Made by a program: the position numbers and the translations under genes. The notes beneath the pieces were generated by a model, which ran no database searches, was not told where the DNA came from, and saw nothing but the letters and a program-made list of their open reading frames with translations. Source: Stramentimicrobium sp964525625 (lineage in GTDB: Bacteria > Atribacterota > Phoenicimicrobiia > Phoenicimicrobiales > Stramentimicrobiaceae). From it: a DNA stretch of 14,212 nt. The DNA lies in assembly GCA_964525625.1 (NCBI GenBank), contig CAZGKY010000049.1, positions 1 through 14,212 on the forward strand. Reading direction: 5' to 3'. Shown piece after piece: positions 1 to 7,448 of the stretch (its first letter is position 1; each line of letters begins with the position of its first letter).

Positions 1-723
1 GTATTTATTCCAACGGAAAAAAATATTATTGATGATCCTGATCTTCCCAGAAAGGTCCAGGAATTAAAGAATAAAGGGATATTTGTTAAGGGCTTAGTAT
101 CTCAACCATTTAAGATTTCCTGGATGCTAAGAGGTATGGAAAACCTTTTATGTGATTACATGATTAATAGAAATTTTATTGAAAAATTATATGATAAGCT
201 GTATAAACTCCAAGGCGAAATATTGATAAAAATGACAAAGGCTGGTATGGATATGATTGGTTTTGAGGGTGATATTGCCATACAACATAGTCTTATTATG
301 AGACCGGATATCTGGAGAGCTGTTGATAAACCTAGATTATCAAAAGCAATTGCCTCATGCAAAGAAATCAATCCAGATATTCATATCTTTCTACATAGTG
401 ATGGAAATTTAAACGAGATTATGCCTGACCTTATTGATATTGGATTTGATGTTATAGATCCAATACAACCTGAATGTATGGATCCATTTTTAATAAAGAA
501 ATTATATGGAGATAAAATTACCTTACATCGTTGTGGCAGCCTTCAAAAAACTTTACCTTTTGGGACCCCCCAGGATTGTAAAAAAGAGGCTATTCATTAT
601 ATAGAAAATTGTGGGGAAAATGGCGGATTGGTTTTAGGAGTATCAAATACCATAAGCCATGATGTTCCTGTTGAAAATATTGTAGCTTGGTACGAGGCAG
701 TACGAGATTATGACTTGGTTTGA
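1..723 (+). CDS. Uroporphyrinogen decarboxylase (URO-D/MtaA-like) family protein, 5' partial
   Basis: The frame is open from base 1 and ends at TGA 721-723, giving 240 residues of what is normally a protein of about 330-370, so the N-terminal third lies outside the window. The C-terminal half has the family signature: an HSDGN motif followed by a PDLIDIGFDVIDPIQPE stretch (the usual 'H-S-C/D-G-N ... PDLI..G.D..NPIQ' segment), then TLPFGTPQD and a late DVPVENIVAWYEAVRDY. These belong to the TIM-barrel URO-D superfamily, which includes haem-pathway decarboxylases and corrinoid methyltransferases such as MtaA. The HRCGSLQ stretch stands where relatives usually read G-G-I-x-T/V-Q. Members of this broad clade often sit in sugar operons of anaerobes with unknown substrate, so a haem role should not be assumed. 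It is followed after 106 bp by fucU. Confidence 0.85.
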   Translation, partial: VFIPTEKNIIDDPDLPRKVQELKNKGIFVKGLVSQPFKISWMLRGMENLLCDYMINRNFIEKLYDKLYKLQGEILIKMTKAGMDMIGFEGDIAIQHSLIMRPDIWRAVDKPRLSKAIASCKEINPDIHIFLHSDGNLNEIMPDLIDIGFDVIDPIQPECMDPFLIKKLYGDKITLHRCGSLQKTLPFGTPQDCKKEAIHYIENCGENGGLVLGVSNTISHDVPVENIVAWYEAVRDYDLV

Positions 724-768
724 ATAATTTTATGATATAGATTATCATTAATATTATTTTAGTTTTTT
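723..768 (+). terminator. Possible weak AT-only terminator after the URO-D-like gene
   Basis: ATGATA (732-737) pairs with TATCAT (743-748), and the outer AATAAT (723-728) can pair with ATTATT (753-758). The stem is followed by TTTTAGTTTTTT. It contains almost no G-C pairs, so it could be chance in AT-rich DNA. It would partly separate the URO-D-like gene from fucU. Confidence 0.3.
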
Positions 769-793
769 AATTATAATGGTAAATGTTATGCTG

Positions 794-815
794 ACAATAT
801 AATAAAATTTATTGT
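794..815. promoter_or_regulatory. AT-rich palindrome abutting the fucU ribosome binding site
   Basis: ACAATA (794-799) and TATTGT (810-815) form a 6-bp inverted repeat that ends directly against the AAGGAG Shine-Dalgarno at 816-821. It could be an operator half-site pair or a small hairpin limiting ribosome access. No regulator gene is in the window, so this is inference from the symmetry alone. Confidence 0.3.
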
Positions 816-829
816 AAGGAGAAGTAATT

Positions 830-1249
830 ATGTTGAAGAATATTCCTGCGATTATATCTCCTGAGTTAATGATGATCTTGATGGAGATGGGGCATGGGGA
901 TGAGATAGTATTGGCAGATGGCAATTATCCAGCAGAGTCTGCGGGTGTACTAACTATAAGGGCTGATGGGCACAGTATTCCTGAGTTGTTAGAAGCAATT
1001 TTATTTTTTCTACCTCTGGATCAATTTGAAGCTCATAATGTGTTTTATATGGATAATGGCCAGGAGGCTAAACCTCAGATATGGCAAGTTTATGAAGATA
1101 TTTTTAAGGCATCTGGAGAAAATTATAGCATTAAAACTTTGGAAAGATTTCCATTTTATCAAAAGGCGGCTCAGGCCTATGCTATTGTAGCAACTGGAGA
1201 AAGATCTTTATATGCTAATATTATTTTGAAAAAGGGTGTTGTTTATTAA
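830..1249 (+). CDS. fucU: L-fucose mutarotase (RbsD/FucU family)
   Basis: This 139-residue protein is the normal length for FucU and aligns end to end with the E. coli protein as I recall it. It starts MLKNIPAIISPEL, has the hallmark MGHGDEIVLAD at about residues 20-30 with the conserved catalytic His22 and Asp30, an IRADG motif near 43-47, ERFPFYQKA near 105-113, and a C-terminal ATGER...ANIILKKGV. FucU interconverts alpha- and beta-L-fucose in the cytoplasm, feeding the correct anomer to FucI. The start is ATG 830 with AAGGAG at 816-821 and an 8-nt spacer. Sequence and adjacency to fucI favour FucU over the ribose pyranase RbsD, which shares the fold. Confidence 0.93.
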   Translation: MLKNIPAIISPELMMILMEMGHGDEIVLADGNYPAESAGVLTIRADGHSIPELLEAILFFLPLDQFEAHNVFYMDNGQEAKPQIWQVYEDIFKASGENYSIKTLERFPFYQKAAQAYAIVATGERSLYANIILKKGVVY

Positions 1250-1331
1250 TATTAATAAATAATAATGACTTTTTAATTTATTAAAATAAGGTTATCAGTT
1301 AACTATGAACAATATTTTTAGCATTATAGTA

Positions 1332-1379
1332 TTTATTAGATGGGGGAATGGTTAAATAAAATATTTTCATGCTAAAATT
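1332..1379 (+). repeat. Third copy of the AATGGTTAAATAAA core, upstream of fucI
   Basis: AATGGTTAAATAAA (1347-1360) is identical to the core at 4653-4666 and 11872-11885. Here only the core and a short hairpin are recognisable. TTTATTAGAT (1332-1341) can pair imperfectly with GTTAAATAAA (1351-1360) across a short loop, and ATTTT/AAAAT brackets a CATGCT loop just downstream. The fucI ribosome binding site (GAGAGGAG, about 1388-1395) follows. Either it is a remnant of the larger element or the core is an operator reused at several promoters. I cannot tell which from one window. Confidence 0.45.
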
Positions 1380-1403
1380 ATGGAATAGAGAGGAGTAAAA
1401 AAA

Positions 1404-3191
1404 ATGAATTTAGAAAATAGACTAATTGGAGCACTTCCCAGAGTGGGAATAAGGCCAATTATTGACGGAAGGAGAAGAGGCGTACGTGAATCCTTAGAAG
1501 AACAGACCATGAGGATGGCAGAAAGAGCAGCTCAGCTAATAAGCACAAATTTACGTCATACTAATGGGTTACCAGTAGAATGTGTTATTGCTGATACTAC
1601 TATTGGTGGGGCAGCTGAGGCAGCTAAATGTGCTGATAAATTTGCTCATTCTAATGTAGGAGTATCTCTTAGTGTAACTCCCTGTTGGTGTTATGGTATG
1701 GAAACCATTGATATGGATCCATATTTACCAAAGGCTATCTGGGGTTTTAATGGAACGGAAAGACCTGGTGCCGTCTATCTAGCTGCAGCACTGGCTGGTC
1801 ATGATCAGCTGGGATTACCAGCTTTTGGTATTTATGGGAGAGAGGTAAGGGATGCTAACGATGAAAGTATTCCGGAGGATGTTAAGGAGAAGATTCTGCA
1901 ATTTGTCAAGGCTGGATTAGCAGTTGCTGTAATGAAGGGTAAATCTTATCTTTCTATCGGGAGTGTCTCGATGGGCATTGCTGGTTCAGTAGTAAGTCCG
2001 GAGTTTTTAAAAGACTATCTGGGAATGCGTACTGAGTTTGTAGATATGTCTGAATTAGTACGCAGGATGGAAGAGGGAATCTATGATCAGGAGGAATATA
2101 AAAAAGCTTTGGCTTGGGTCAAAGAAAACTGTCAGGAGGGTGAAGATAGAAATCGTAAGGAGATAAGACATTCACGCCAGCAAAAGGAGAAAGAATGGCA
2201 AACCGTGATCAAGATGACCATAATTGCTCGCGATTTAATGGTAGGTAATAAAAAATTAGCAGATATGGGCTATCAGGAGGAGGCAGAGGGGCACAATGCT
2301 ATTTGTGGGGGGTTCCAGGGACAAAGACAGTGGACTGACCATTTTCCTAATGGAGATTTTACTGAGACTATACTAAATACTTCTTTTGACTGGAATGGTA
2401 TTCGAGAGCCATTTATTTTTGCTACTGAAAATGACTGCCTTAATGGAATTGCGATGTTATGGAACCATCTACTAAGTAATCGGGCACAGATGTTTTCCGA
2501 TGTGCGTACCTTCTGGAGTCCGGAATCAGTGAAAAGAGTGACTGGTAAAGAATTGAAGGGAAGAGCAGAAAATGGCATTATTCACCTGATTAATTCAGGT
2601 GCTACTACTCTTGATGCCACCGGACAGCAGAAAGAAAATGGTCATTCAGTTATGAAGCAATTCTGGGAAATAAATATGGAGGATGTCCAGGCCTGCCTGG
2701 AAAATACTCGCTGGAGTCCAGCCAGTTTAGAATATTTTCGGGGAGGAGGGTTTTCTTCCACTTTCTGGACCCGGGGTGAGATGCCGGTAACCATGTCCCG
2801 GATTAATCTTATTAAAGGATTAGGCCCAGTACTACAGATTGCTGAAGGATATACAGTGGAATTACCTGAGGATATTAACTACATTTTAACCGAGAGGACG
2901 GATCCTACCTGGCCTACTACCTGGTTTGCACCTAGAATTACTGGAAAAGGTGCCTTTCAAGATGTTTATTCAGTAATGAATTTTTGGGGTGCTAATCATG
3001 GAGCGATCAGCTATGGACATATTGGAAAAGATTTAATTACCTTAGCCTCCTTATTAAGAATTCCAGTAGCTATGCATAATGTACCCTCCGAGAAGATTTT
3101 CCGACCAAAAGCCTGGAGTGCCTTTGGAACAGAAAATTTAGAAAGTGCCGATTTTAGAGCCTGTCAGAATTTCGGACCACTTTATAAATAA
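1404..3191 (+). CDS. fucI: L-fucose isomerase
   Basis: This 595-residue protein is close to the 591 of E. coli FucI and similar throughout. It is an Mn2+-dependent aldose-ketose isomerase converting L-fucose to L-fuculose; family members also convert D-arabinose to D-ribulose. The N-terminal region carries PRVGIRPIIDGRRRGVRESLE and TPCWCYG. The catalytic region has GFQGQRQWTD, FDWNGIREPF and ATENDC. The metal and catalytic residues known in E. coli as E337, D361 and H528 correspond to E342 (in TEND), D366 (in SDVRTFWSP) and H532 (in GANHGAISYGH), all present. The start is ATG 1404 with GAGAGGAG upstream. It follows fucU by 154 bp. The kinase (FucK) and aldolase (FucA) that complete the pathway are not in the window. 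Confidence 0.96.
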   Translation: MNLENRLIGALPRVGIRPIIDGRRRGVRESLEEQTMRMAERAAQLISTNLRHTNGLPVECVIADTTIGGAAEAAKCADKFAHSNVGVSLSVTPCWCYGMETIDMDPYLPKAIWGFNGTERPGAVYLAAALAGHDQLGLPAFGIYGREVRDANDESIPEDVKEKILQFVKAGLAVAVMKGKSYLSIGSVSMGIAGSVVSPEFLKDYLGMRTEFVDMSELVRRMEEGIYDQEEYKKALAWVKENCQEGEDRNRKEIRHSRQQKEKEWQTVIKMTIIARDLMVGNKKLADMGYQEEAEGHNAICGGFQGQRQWTDHFPNGDFTETILNTSFDWNGIREPFIFATENDCLNGIAMLWNHLLSNRAQMFSDVRTFWSPESVKRVTGKELKGRAENGIIHLINSGATTLDATGQQKENGHSVMKQFWEINMEDVQACLENTRWSPASLEYFRGGGFSSTFWTRGEMPVTMSRINLIKGLGPVLQIAEGYTVELPEDINYILTERTDPTWPTTWFAPRITGKGAFQDVYSVMNFWGANHGAISYGHIGKDLITLASLLRIPVAMHNVPSEKIFRPKAWSAFGTENLESADFRACQNFGPLYK

Positions 3192-3261
3192 GTATAAGTA
3201 TACTCCTATATAATGTGAAGGATTTTTGGGGTGAGTAATAAATTAAGAATAAAAAAGATTA

Positions 3262-3284
3262 AATGGAAATAAAATCATTTCATT
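3262..3284 (+). promoter_or_regulatory. AATGG-AAATAAAAT hairpin motif upstream of the E2 gene
   Basis: AATGG followed by AAATAAAAT and CATTTCATT (3262-3284) resembles the segment upstream of fucI (AATGGTT-AAATAAAAT-ATTTTCATG) apart from a 2-base deletion. AATGgAAAT can pair with ATTTCATT across a short loop. It may be a diverged copy of the same core or a shared operator. The evidence is similarity alone. Confidence 0.3.
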
Positions 3285-3303
3285 ATATGTGTATAGAATT
3301 ATT

Positions 3304-3324
3304 CTGAGAACTGAGAACCGAAAA
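3304..3324 (+). repeat. Short heptanucleotide tandem repeat (CTGAGAA, about 3 units)
   Basis: CTGAGAA CTGAGAA CCGAAAA occupies 3304-3324: two exact units and a third with two differences. It lies between fucI and the E2 gene. Its function is unknown and it is probably a small slippage-derived repeat. Confidence 0.5.
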
Positions 3325-3358
3325 CTAATAATTTTAATTGATAATAGAGGGAAAAGAA

Positions 3359-4603
3359 ATGGTAACAAGGGTTATTGTCCCGCAGAAAGGGCTTTCTGAT
3401 GAAAGTTGCCTAATCCAGGAGTGGAAAAAGAGAGAAGGTGAACGGGTGACAGAGGGAGAAATTATTTGTGTGGTGGAAACCAACAAAGCTGTTTTTGAAA
3501 TTGAATCCCCAACCTCAGGTATTCTTCTGAAGATATTACATAAAGAAGGAGAAGAAGTACTGGTAATGGAGACTATTGCTATTATTGGGGAACCACACGA
3601 AGAATACCAGGACCTCTTAGCAAAGGAAGAGACCAGGAAAGATGTACCGTTAAAACTAAAATCTGAGACCACAGGTGAAGCAATCACTGCCGATCAACTG
3701 GAAGGTAAAATTAAGATGGACCAGGGTAGGCACACCAGGATTTCGCCCCGAGCATTCAACTTAGCTTTATCTAAGAATTTGGATATCTCTACTCTTAAAG
3801 GAAGTGGTCCTCAGGGTAGAATAATTGAGCGGGATATTCAAGAGGCAATTCAAGAAATGAATCATCTAACAACCGCTACTCCGGTAGAGAAGGTAAAAGC
3901 TCAAATATATCAGGAAATTCCAGTAGTCGGAATTCGTAAGGTTATTGCTGAAAGGATGTTCTATTCACTTCAGAATGCTGCTCAATTAACCTTACATGCT
4001 TCTTTTTCAGCGAAAAGGATAATGGAATATCGTACTCAGCTAAAAGAAGAAAAAGAAAGGTTATCCTACCCCGATATTAATATTAATCATCTCATTATGT
4101 TTGGTATTATTAAAGTATTACTGGATAATCCCGCTATAAACAGTTATTATCAAAAGAATAAGATTATTCAGTTTAAAGAAGTACATCTGGGCTTTGCTGT
4201 AGATACTACTGAAGGATTAAAGGTACCTGTTATTCATCAGGCAGAACAATACTCACTGGTCCAATTTGCCCGAAAAGTACAACAGCTAACCCAACAATGT
4301 CTGGACAGAAGTATTTCACCTGAAGACCTGGAAGGTGGCACCTTTACCGTAACTAATTTAGGGAGTTTAGGAGTGGAATACTTTACCCCAATTCTTAATA
4401 CTCCTCAGACGGGAATTATAGGTATCGGGTGCCCTCAATGGAGACCCATGGTACAAACCAATATTATCGAATTTTCTCCTTATATTGGTCTTTCTCTGAC
4501 CTTTGATCATCGAGTTATCGATGGAGCACCAGCGGCTCGTTTTTTACAACAGGTTATAACTATTTTAGAAAATTTTACTTATCAGCATGATGATCGTCCA
4601 TAA
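3359..4603 (+). CDS. 2-oxoacid dehydrogenase E2: lipoamide acyltransferase
   Basis: This 414-residue protein transfers the acyl group from lipoamide to CoA in a pyruvate, acetoin or branched-chain oxo-acid dehydrogenase complex. Domains in order: one lipoyl domain (about residues 1-78) with the modified lysine K43 in ETNKAVFEIESP; an E3/E1-binding peripheral subunit domain (about 122-157) with SPRAFNLALSKN and GSGPQGRIIERDI; and the catalytic core (about 180-410) with GFAVDTTEGLKVPVI, FTVTNLGSLG and the active-site H384 and D388 of DHRVIDG. I prefer ATG 3359 to the in-frame TTG at 3338, because AGAGGG sits 7 nt before the ATG and homologous lipoyl domains begin there. The fused E1 lies downstream, separated by a 322-bp gap holding a structured repeat. 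Substrate cannot be fixed from sequence. Confidence 0.92.
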   Translation: MVTRVIVPQKGLSDESCLIQEWKKREGERVTEGEIICVVETNKAVFEIESPTSGILLKILHKEGEEVLVMETIAIIGEPHEEYQDLLAKEETRKDVPLKLKSETTGEAITADQLEGKIKMDQGRHTRISPRAFNLALSKNLDISTLKGSGPQGRIIERDIQEAIQEMNHLTTATPVEKVKAQIYQEIPVVGIRKVIAERMFYSLQNAAQLTLHASFSAKRIMEYRTQLKEEKERLSYPDININHLIMFGIIKVLLDNPAINSYYQKNKIIQFKEVHLGFAVDTTEGLKVPVIHQAEQYSLVQFARKVQQLTQQCLDRSISPEDLEGGTFTVTNLGSLGVEYFTPILNTPQTGIIGIGCPQWRPMVQTNIIEFSPYIGLSLTFDHRVIDGAPAARFLQQVITILENFTYQHDDRP

Positions 4604-4613
4604 TTATAAAAGC

Positions 4614-4876
4614 TTTATTCAATCATTAAAGGCTACCTTCTCAAAAACTGGTAATGGTTAAATAAATTGCTTTGATCATGAAAAAGATTAAGAAAAGCTA
4701 CCGGGTGATTTTGCACCAGAAATCTAAAGTAAGGTAGTTGTAGTAACTAGAGCAATAGTGAAGTTCAATAAATACAATTTTATAAAAATACTCTAAACAA
4801 AAGGTAAACAAGAAAAAGTCCAACCTCTTTGTTGAAAGGTATTTGGAGTTACTCACCTGGTGGGTGTGATGTTTAC
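4614..4876 (+). repeat. Structured gene-free element, copy A
   Basis: This fills most of the 322-bp gap between the E2 and E1 genes, where no open frame is credible. TTTATTCAATCATT (4614-4627) pairs with AATGGTTAAATAAA (4653-4666) with one mismatch and one G-U, enclosing ACC (4635-4637)/GGT (4650-4652). A central stem CTACC (4698-4702)/GGTAG (4733-4737) encloses GGTG (4704-4707)/CACC (4714-4717). Near the 3' end an AACC-TTT/AAA-GGT hairpin (about 4821-4841) is followed by CACC-TGGT-GGGTG (about 4855-4867). The same order of helices occurs in copy B at 11828-12071, and the two share TGGTAATGGTTAAATAAA (4649-4666 and 11868-11885). It could be a non-autonomous palindromic element or a structured RNA. 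Outer limits are approximate. Confidence 0.6.
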
Positions 4877-4915
4877 TAAGCTCTGTTTTTTAGTAGAGCT
4901 TACTACGGGAAGGAG
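4877..4915 (+). promoter_or_regulatory. 8-bp hairpin directly before the E1 ribosome binding site
   Basis: TAAGCTCT (4877-4884) pairs perfectly with AGAGCTTA (4895-4902) around a 10-base loop containing TTTTTT. The E1 Shine-Dalgarno AAGGAG follows at 4910-4915, 7 nt past the stem. It may control translation or stabilise a processed 5' end. It is not a normal terminator, because the T-tract is in the loop, not after the stem. Confidence 0.4.
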
Positions 4916-4925
4916 TGAAGAGTAA

Positions 4926-7382
4926 ATGCCTAAATCATTATTTATTGATCCTGAAGAAGTCCGAAAAAAGGGTTATATTCATATTAATGACATTCCCCTA
5001 AATAAATATCAACCAGATTTTCAACAGGAGTTAAATATTTATGGAAAATCAACATTAAAGCAAATCTATTATGATATGTTGATTATACGGGAGTTTGAAA
5101 CCATGCTGGATAATATAAAAACTAAAGGCTCATACCAGGGGATAAATTATAAACATGCAGGTCCTGCCCATCTCTCTTTAGGTCAGGAATCAGCAGCCGT
5201 AGGTATGTGTCTTAACTTAGAACCAATTGATTACCTCTTTGGTTCCCATCGTAGTCATGGAGAGATTCTTGCTAAGTGTTTTACTGCCGCTAGAAAATTG
5301 GAAGAAAAAGAATTAGGGCAAATTATGCAAAACTATCTGGATGGTTCCTGTTTGAAAATAGTGGAAGAACACCACCAGGGTGACTTTTGGGATTTAGTAG
5401 AAGATTTTATTTTATATGGAGTATTGGCAGAAATTTTTGGACGTAGGGACGGCTTTAATAGGGGGATGGGAGGTTCCATGCATGCCTTTTTTGCTCCTTT
5501 TGGTAGTATGCCCAATAATGCGATAGTAGGTGGCTCGGCAGATATTAGTGTTGGAGCGGCTCTTTTTAAGAGAATTAATAGAAAACCGGGTATTGTAATA
5601 AGTTGTATAGGTGATGGTGCGATGGGATGTGGACCGGTATGGGAAGCAATTACCATTGCTGCTATGGAACAATTTCATACCCTGTGGGAGAAAGAAATTG
5701 GTGGAGCTCCTCCCATTCTATTTAATTTTTTCAATAATTTTTACGGTATGGGTGGACAAACCTCTGGTGAAACTATGGGCTTTCAATACTTAGCCCGGGT
5801 AGGAGCAGGAGTAAATCCTCAGAACATGCATGCTGAGAGAGTCGATGGATACAATCCTTTAGCAGTCGCTGATGCTATTAAAAGAAAAAAACAGATCTTA
5901 TTAGCTGGAGAAGGTCCGGTCTTACTGGATACTATTACCTATCGTTTTTCTGGCCATTCTCCTTCCGATCCTTCTACCTACCGAACTAAAGAAGAAATTG
6001 AAAGCTGGCAAGCTGTTGATGGTTTGGAGGGTTATAAGGAATATCTACAAAAACATGGTCTCCTCAGTGATGGGGAATGCCAAGAGATGATAGAGAAAGT
6101 TAGAAAGAAGATAAAACATATTACTCAATTAGCAACTTCTGAAGAGATATCACCTAGACCAAATGGTGATTTAATTGAGCAGGTCATGTTTTCCAACCAG
6201 CGCATGGATAAAATGGGTGAGGGCCAACCTGAGTTACTGATACCAGAAAATAAGAATTCGCGAGTTCAGAGCATTGCTCAAAAAGAACGTTATTATCTTG
6301 ATGAAAAAGGAAAAGAAGTACCAAGAATGCGTCAATTTACCTATCGCGATGCCCTCTTTGAAGCTATGTTATTTCGTTTTTCTCAGGACCCTACTATGGT
6401 TGCTTATGGAGAAGAAAACAGGGAATGGGGTGGAGCCTTTGGTGTATATCGGGGATTAAGTGAGAGCCTACCCTACCATCGTTTGTTTAATACCTCAATT
6501 TCAGAGGGAGCTATCGTCGGATCAGGTGCTGGTTATGCTTTAAGTGGAGGAAGGGTAGTAGTGGAATTGATGTACTGTGATTTTATGGGTAGAGCAGGTG
6601 ATGAAATTTTTAACCAGATTTCCAAATGGCAGGCTATGTCCGCTGGTGTGTTAAAGATGCCCCTGGTAGTTCGAGTTTCGGTAGGTAGTAAATATGGAGC
6701 GCAACATTCTCAAGATTGGACTTCTTTAGTAGCCCACATTCCAGGCTTAAAGGTAATGTTTCCGGCTACTCCTTATGATGCTAAGGGCATGCTAAATCTG
6801 GCTTTAAGAGGAACCGATCCAGTTATCTTTTTTGAAAGCCAAAGATTGTATGATATTGGAGAACAATTTTTTACCGGGGGAGTCCCAACTGGATATTATG
6901 AAATTAAAGAAGGAGAACCAATTGTGAGAAGAGAAGGAAAAGACCTGACCATAATTACCATTGGTGCTACCTTATATCGTGCTTTGGAAGCAGCGCAAAT
7001 ATTAGAAGAGAGTTACCATCTCTCTGCCGAAGTTATAGATTTGAGATTTATTAACCCTCTTGATTATCAGATATTGATAGATTCTGCTCAAAAGACCGGT
7101 AAAATATTATTAGCTTCAGATGCCTGTGAAAGAGGTTCTTTCCTACATACAGTAGCTTCTAATCTTCATCAACTGGTATTTGACTATTTGGATGGACCAG
7201 TTGTAGTATTAGGCTCCAGAAATTGGATAACTCCTTCTGCTGAGCTGGAAGAGATATTCTTTCCCCAGAAAGAATGGATAATTGATGCCATCCATGAACG
7301 GATATGTACACTTCCAGGACATGAAGTTTCTACCAGACAAAATAACGAGGAGATTATACGTAGAAATAAAAAGGGTGTATAA
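4926..7382 (+). CDS. Fused alpha-beta E1 component of a ThDP-dependent 2-oxoacid dehydrogenase
   Basis: This 818-residue protein joins both E1 chains. The alpha part (about residues 25-400) has GSHRSHGE (106-113), RGMGGSMH (179-186) and the thiamine diphosphate motif beginning GDG (229-231) and reaching NNFYG near residue 270. The beta part starts near M468 (RQFTYRDALFEAM) and shows AYGEENREWGGAFG, FNTSISEGAIVGSGAGYAL, GAQHSQ (591-596, with H594), a HIPGLKVMFPATPYDAKG stretch and DPVIFFE. It would decarboxylate a 2-oxoacid (pyruvate, acetoin-type or branched-chain) and acylate the lipoyl arm of the E2 encoded upstream. The alpha part is larger than usual: about 40 extra residues lie between the HGE and GGSMH motifs, and about 12 inside the ThDP motif. 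Start ATG 4926 follows AAGGAG with a 10-nt spacer. No E3 gene is visible. Confidence 0.9.
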   Translation: MPKSLFIDPEEVRKKGYIHINDIPLNKYQPDFQQELNIYGKSTLKQIYYDMLIIREFETMLDNIKTKGSYQGINYKHAGPAHLSLGQESAAVGMCLNLEPIDYLFGSHRSHGEILAKCFTAARKLEEKELGQIMQNYLDGSCLKIVEEHHQGDFWDLVEDFILYGVLAEIFGRRDGFNRGMGGSMHAFFAPFGSMPNNAIVGGSADISVGAALFKRINRKPGIVISCIGDGAMGCGPVWEAITIAAMEQFHTLWEKEIGGAPPILFNFFNNFYGMGGQTSGETMGFQYLARVGAGVNPQNMHAERVDGYNPLAVADAIKRKKQILLAGEGPVLLDTITYRFSGHSPSDPSTYRTKEEIESWQAVDGLEGYKEYLQKHGLLSDGECQEMIEKVRKKIKHITQLATSEEISPRPNGDLIEQVMFSNQRMDKMGEGQPELLIPENKNSRVQSIAQKERYYLDEKGKEVPRMRQFTYRDALFEAMLFRFSQDPTMVAYGEENREWGGAFGVYRGLSESLPYHRLFNTSISEGAIVGSGAGYALSGGRVVVELMYCDFMGRAGDEIFNQISKWQAMSAGVLKMPLVVRVSVGSKYGAQHSQDWTSLVAHIPGLKVMFPATPYDAKGMLNLALRGTDPVIFFESQRLYDIGEQFFTGGVPTGYYEIKEGEPIVRREGKDLTIITIGATLYRALEAAQILEESYHLSAEVIDLRFINPLDYQILIDSAQKTGKILLASDACERGSFLHTVASNLHQLVFDYLDGPVVVLGSRNWITPSAELEEIFFPQKEWIIDAIHERICTLPGHEVSTRQNNEEIIRRNKKGV

Positions 7383-7448
7383 ATTTATATAGCACAGTAT
7401 TTAAATAATACCTAATCCCAATATAATTGATATGAACCAATAAAAATT

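Noticed and set aside
1252..1284. Terminator after fucU from TTAATAAAT/ATTTATTAA
   Set aside because: The 9-bp stem is entirely A-T and is not followed by a T-tract, so chance pairing is as likely.
3338..3358. TTG at 3338 as the start of the E2 protein
   Set aside because: ATG 3359 has a well-spaced AGAGGG and matches where lipoyl domains normally begin; the extra seven residues are not family-like.
4614..4925. Riboswitch controlling E1
   Set aside because: The related element B has no gene downstream in the same direction, and no known aptamer signature is recognisable.
5333..5678. Minus-strand open frames inside the E1 gene
   Set aside because: They overlap a strongly conserved coding region on the plus strand and encode low-complexity shadow proteins with no family features.
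830..7382. Bacterial microcompartment for fucose/aldehyde metabolism
   Set aside because: No shell-protein genes, encapsulation peptides or aldehyde dehydrogenase in the window.
3359..7382. Firm assignment as acetoin dehydrogenase (acoABC)
   Set aside because: E1/E2 motifs do not separate acetoin, pyruvate and branched-chain substrates, and no acoX, acoR or E3 gene is present.
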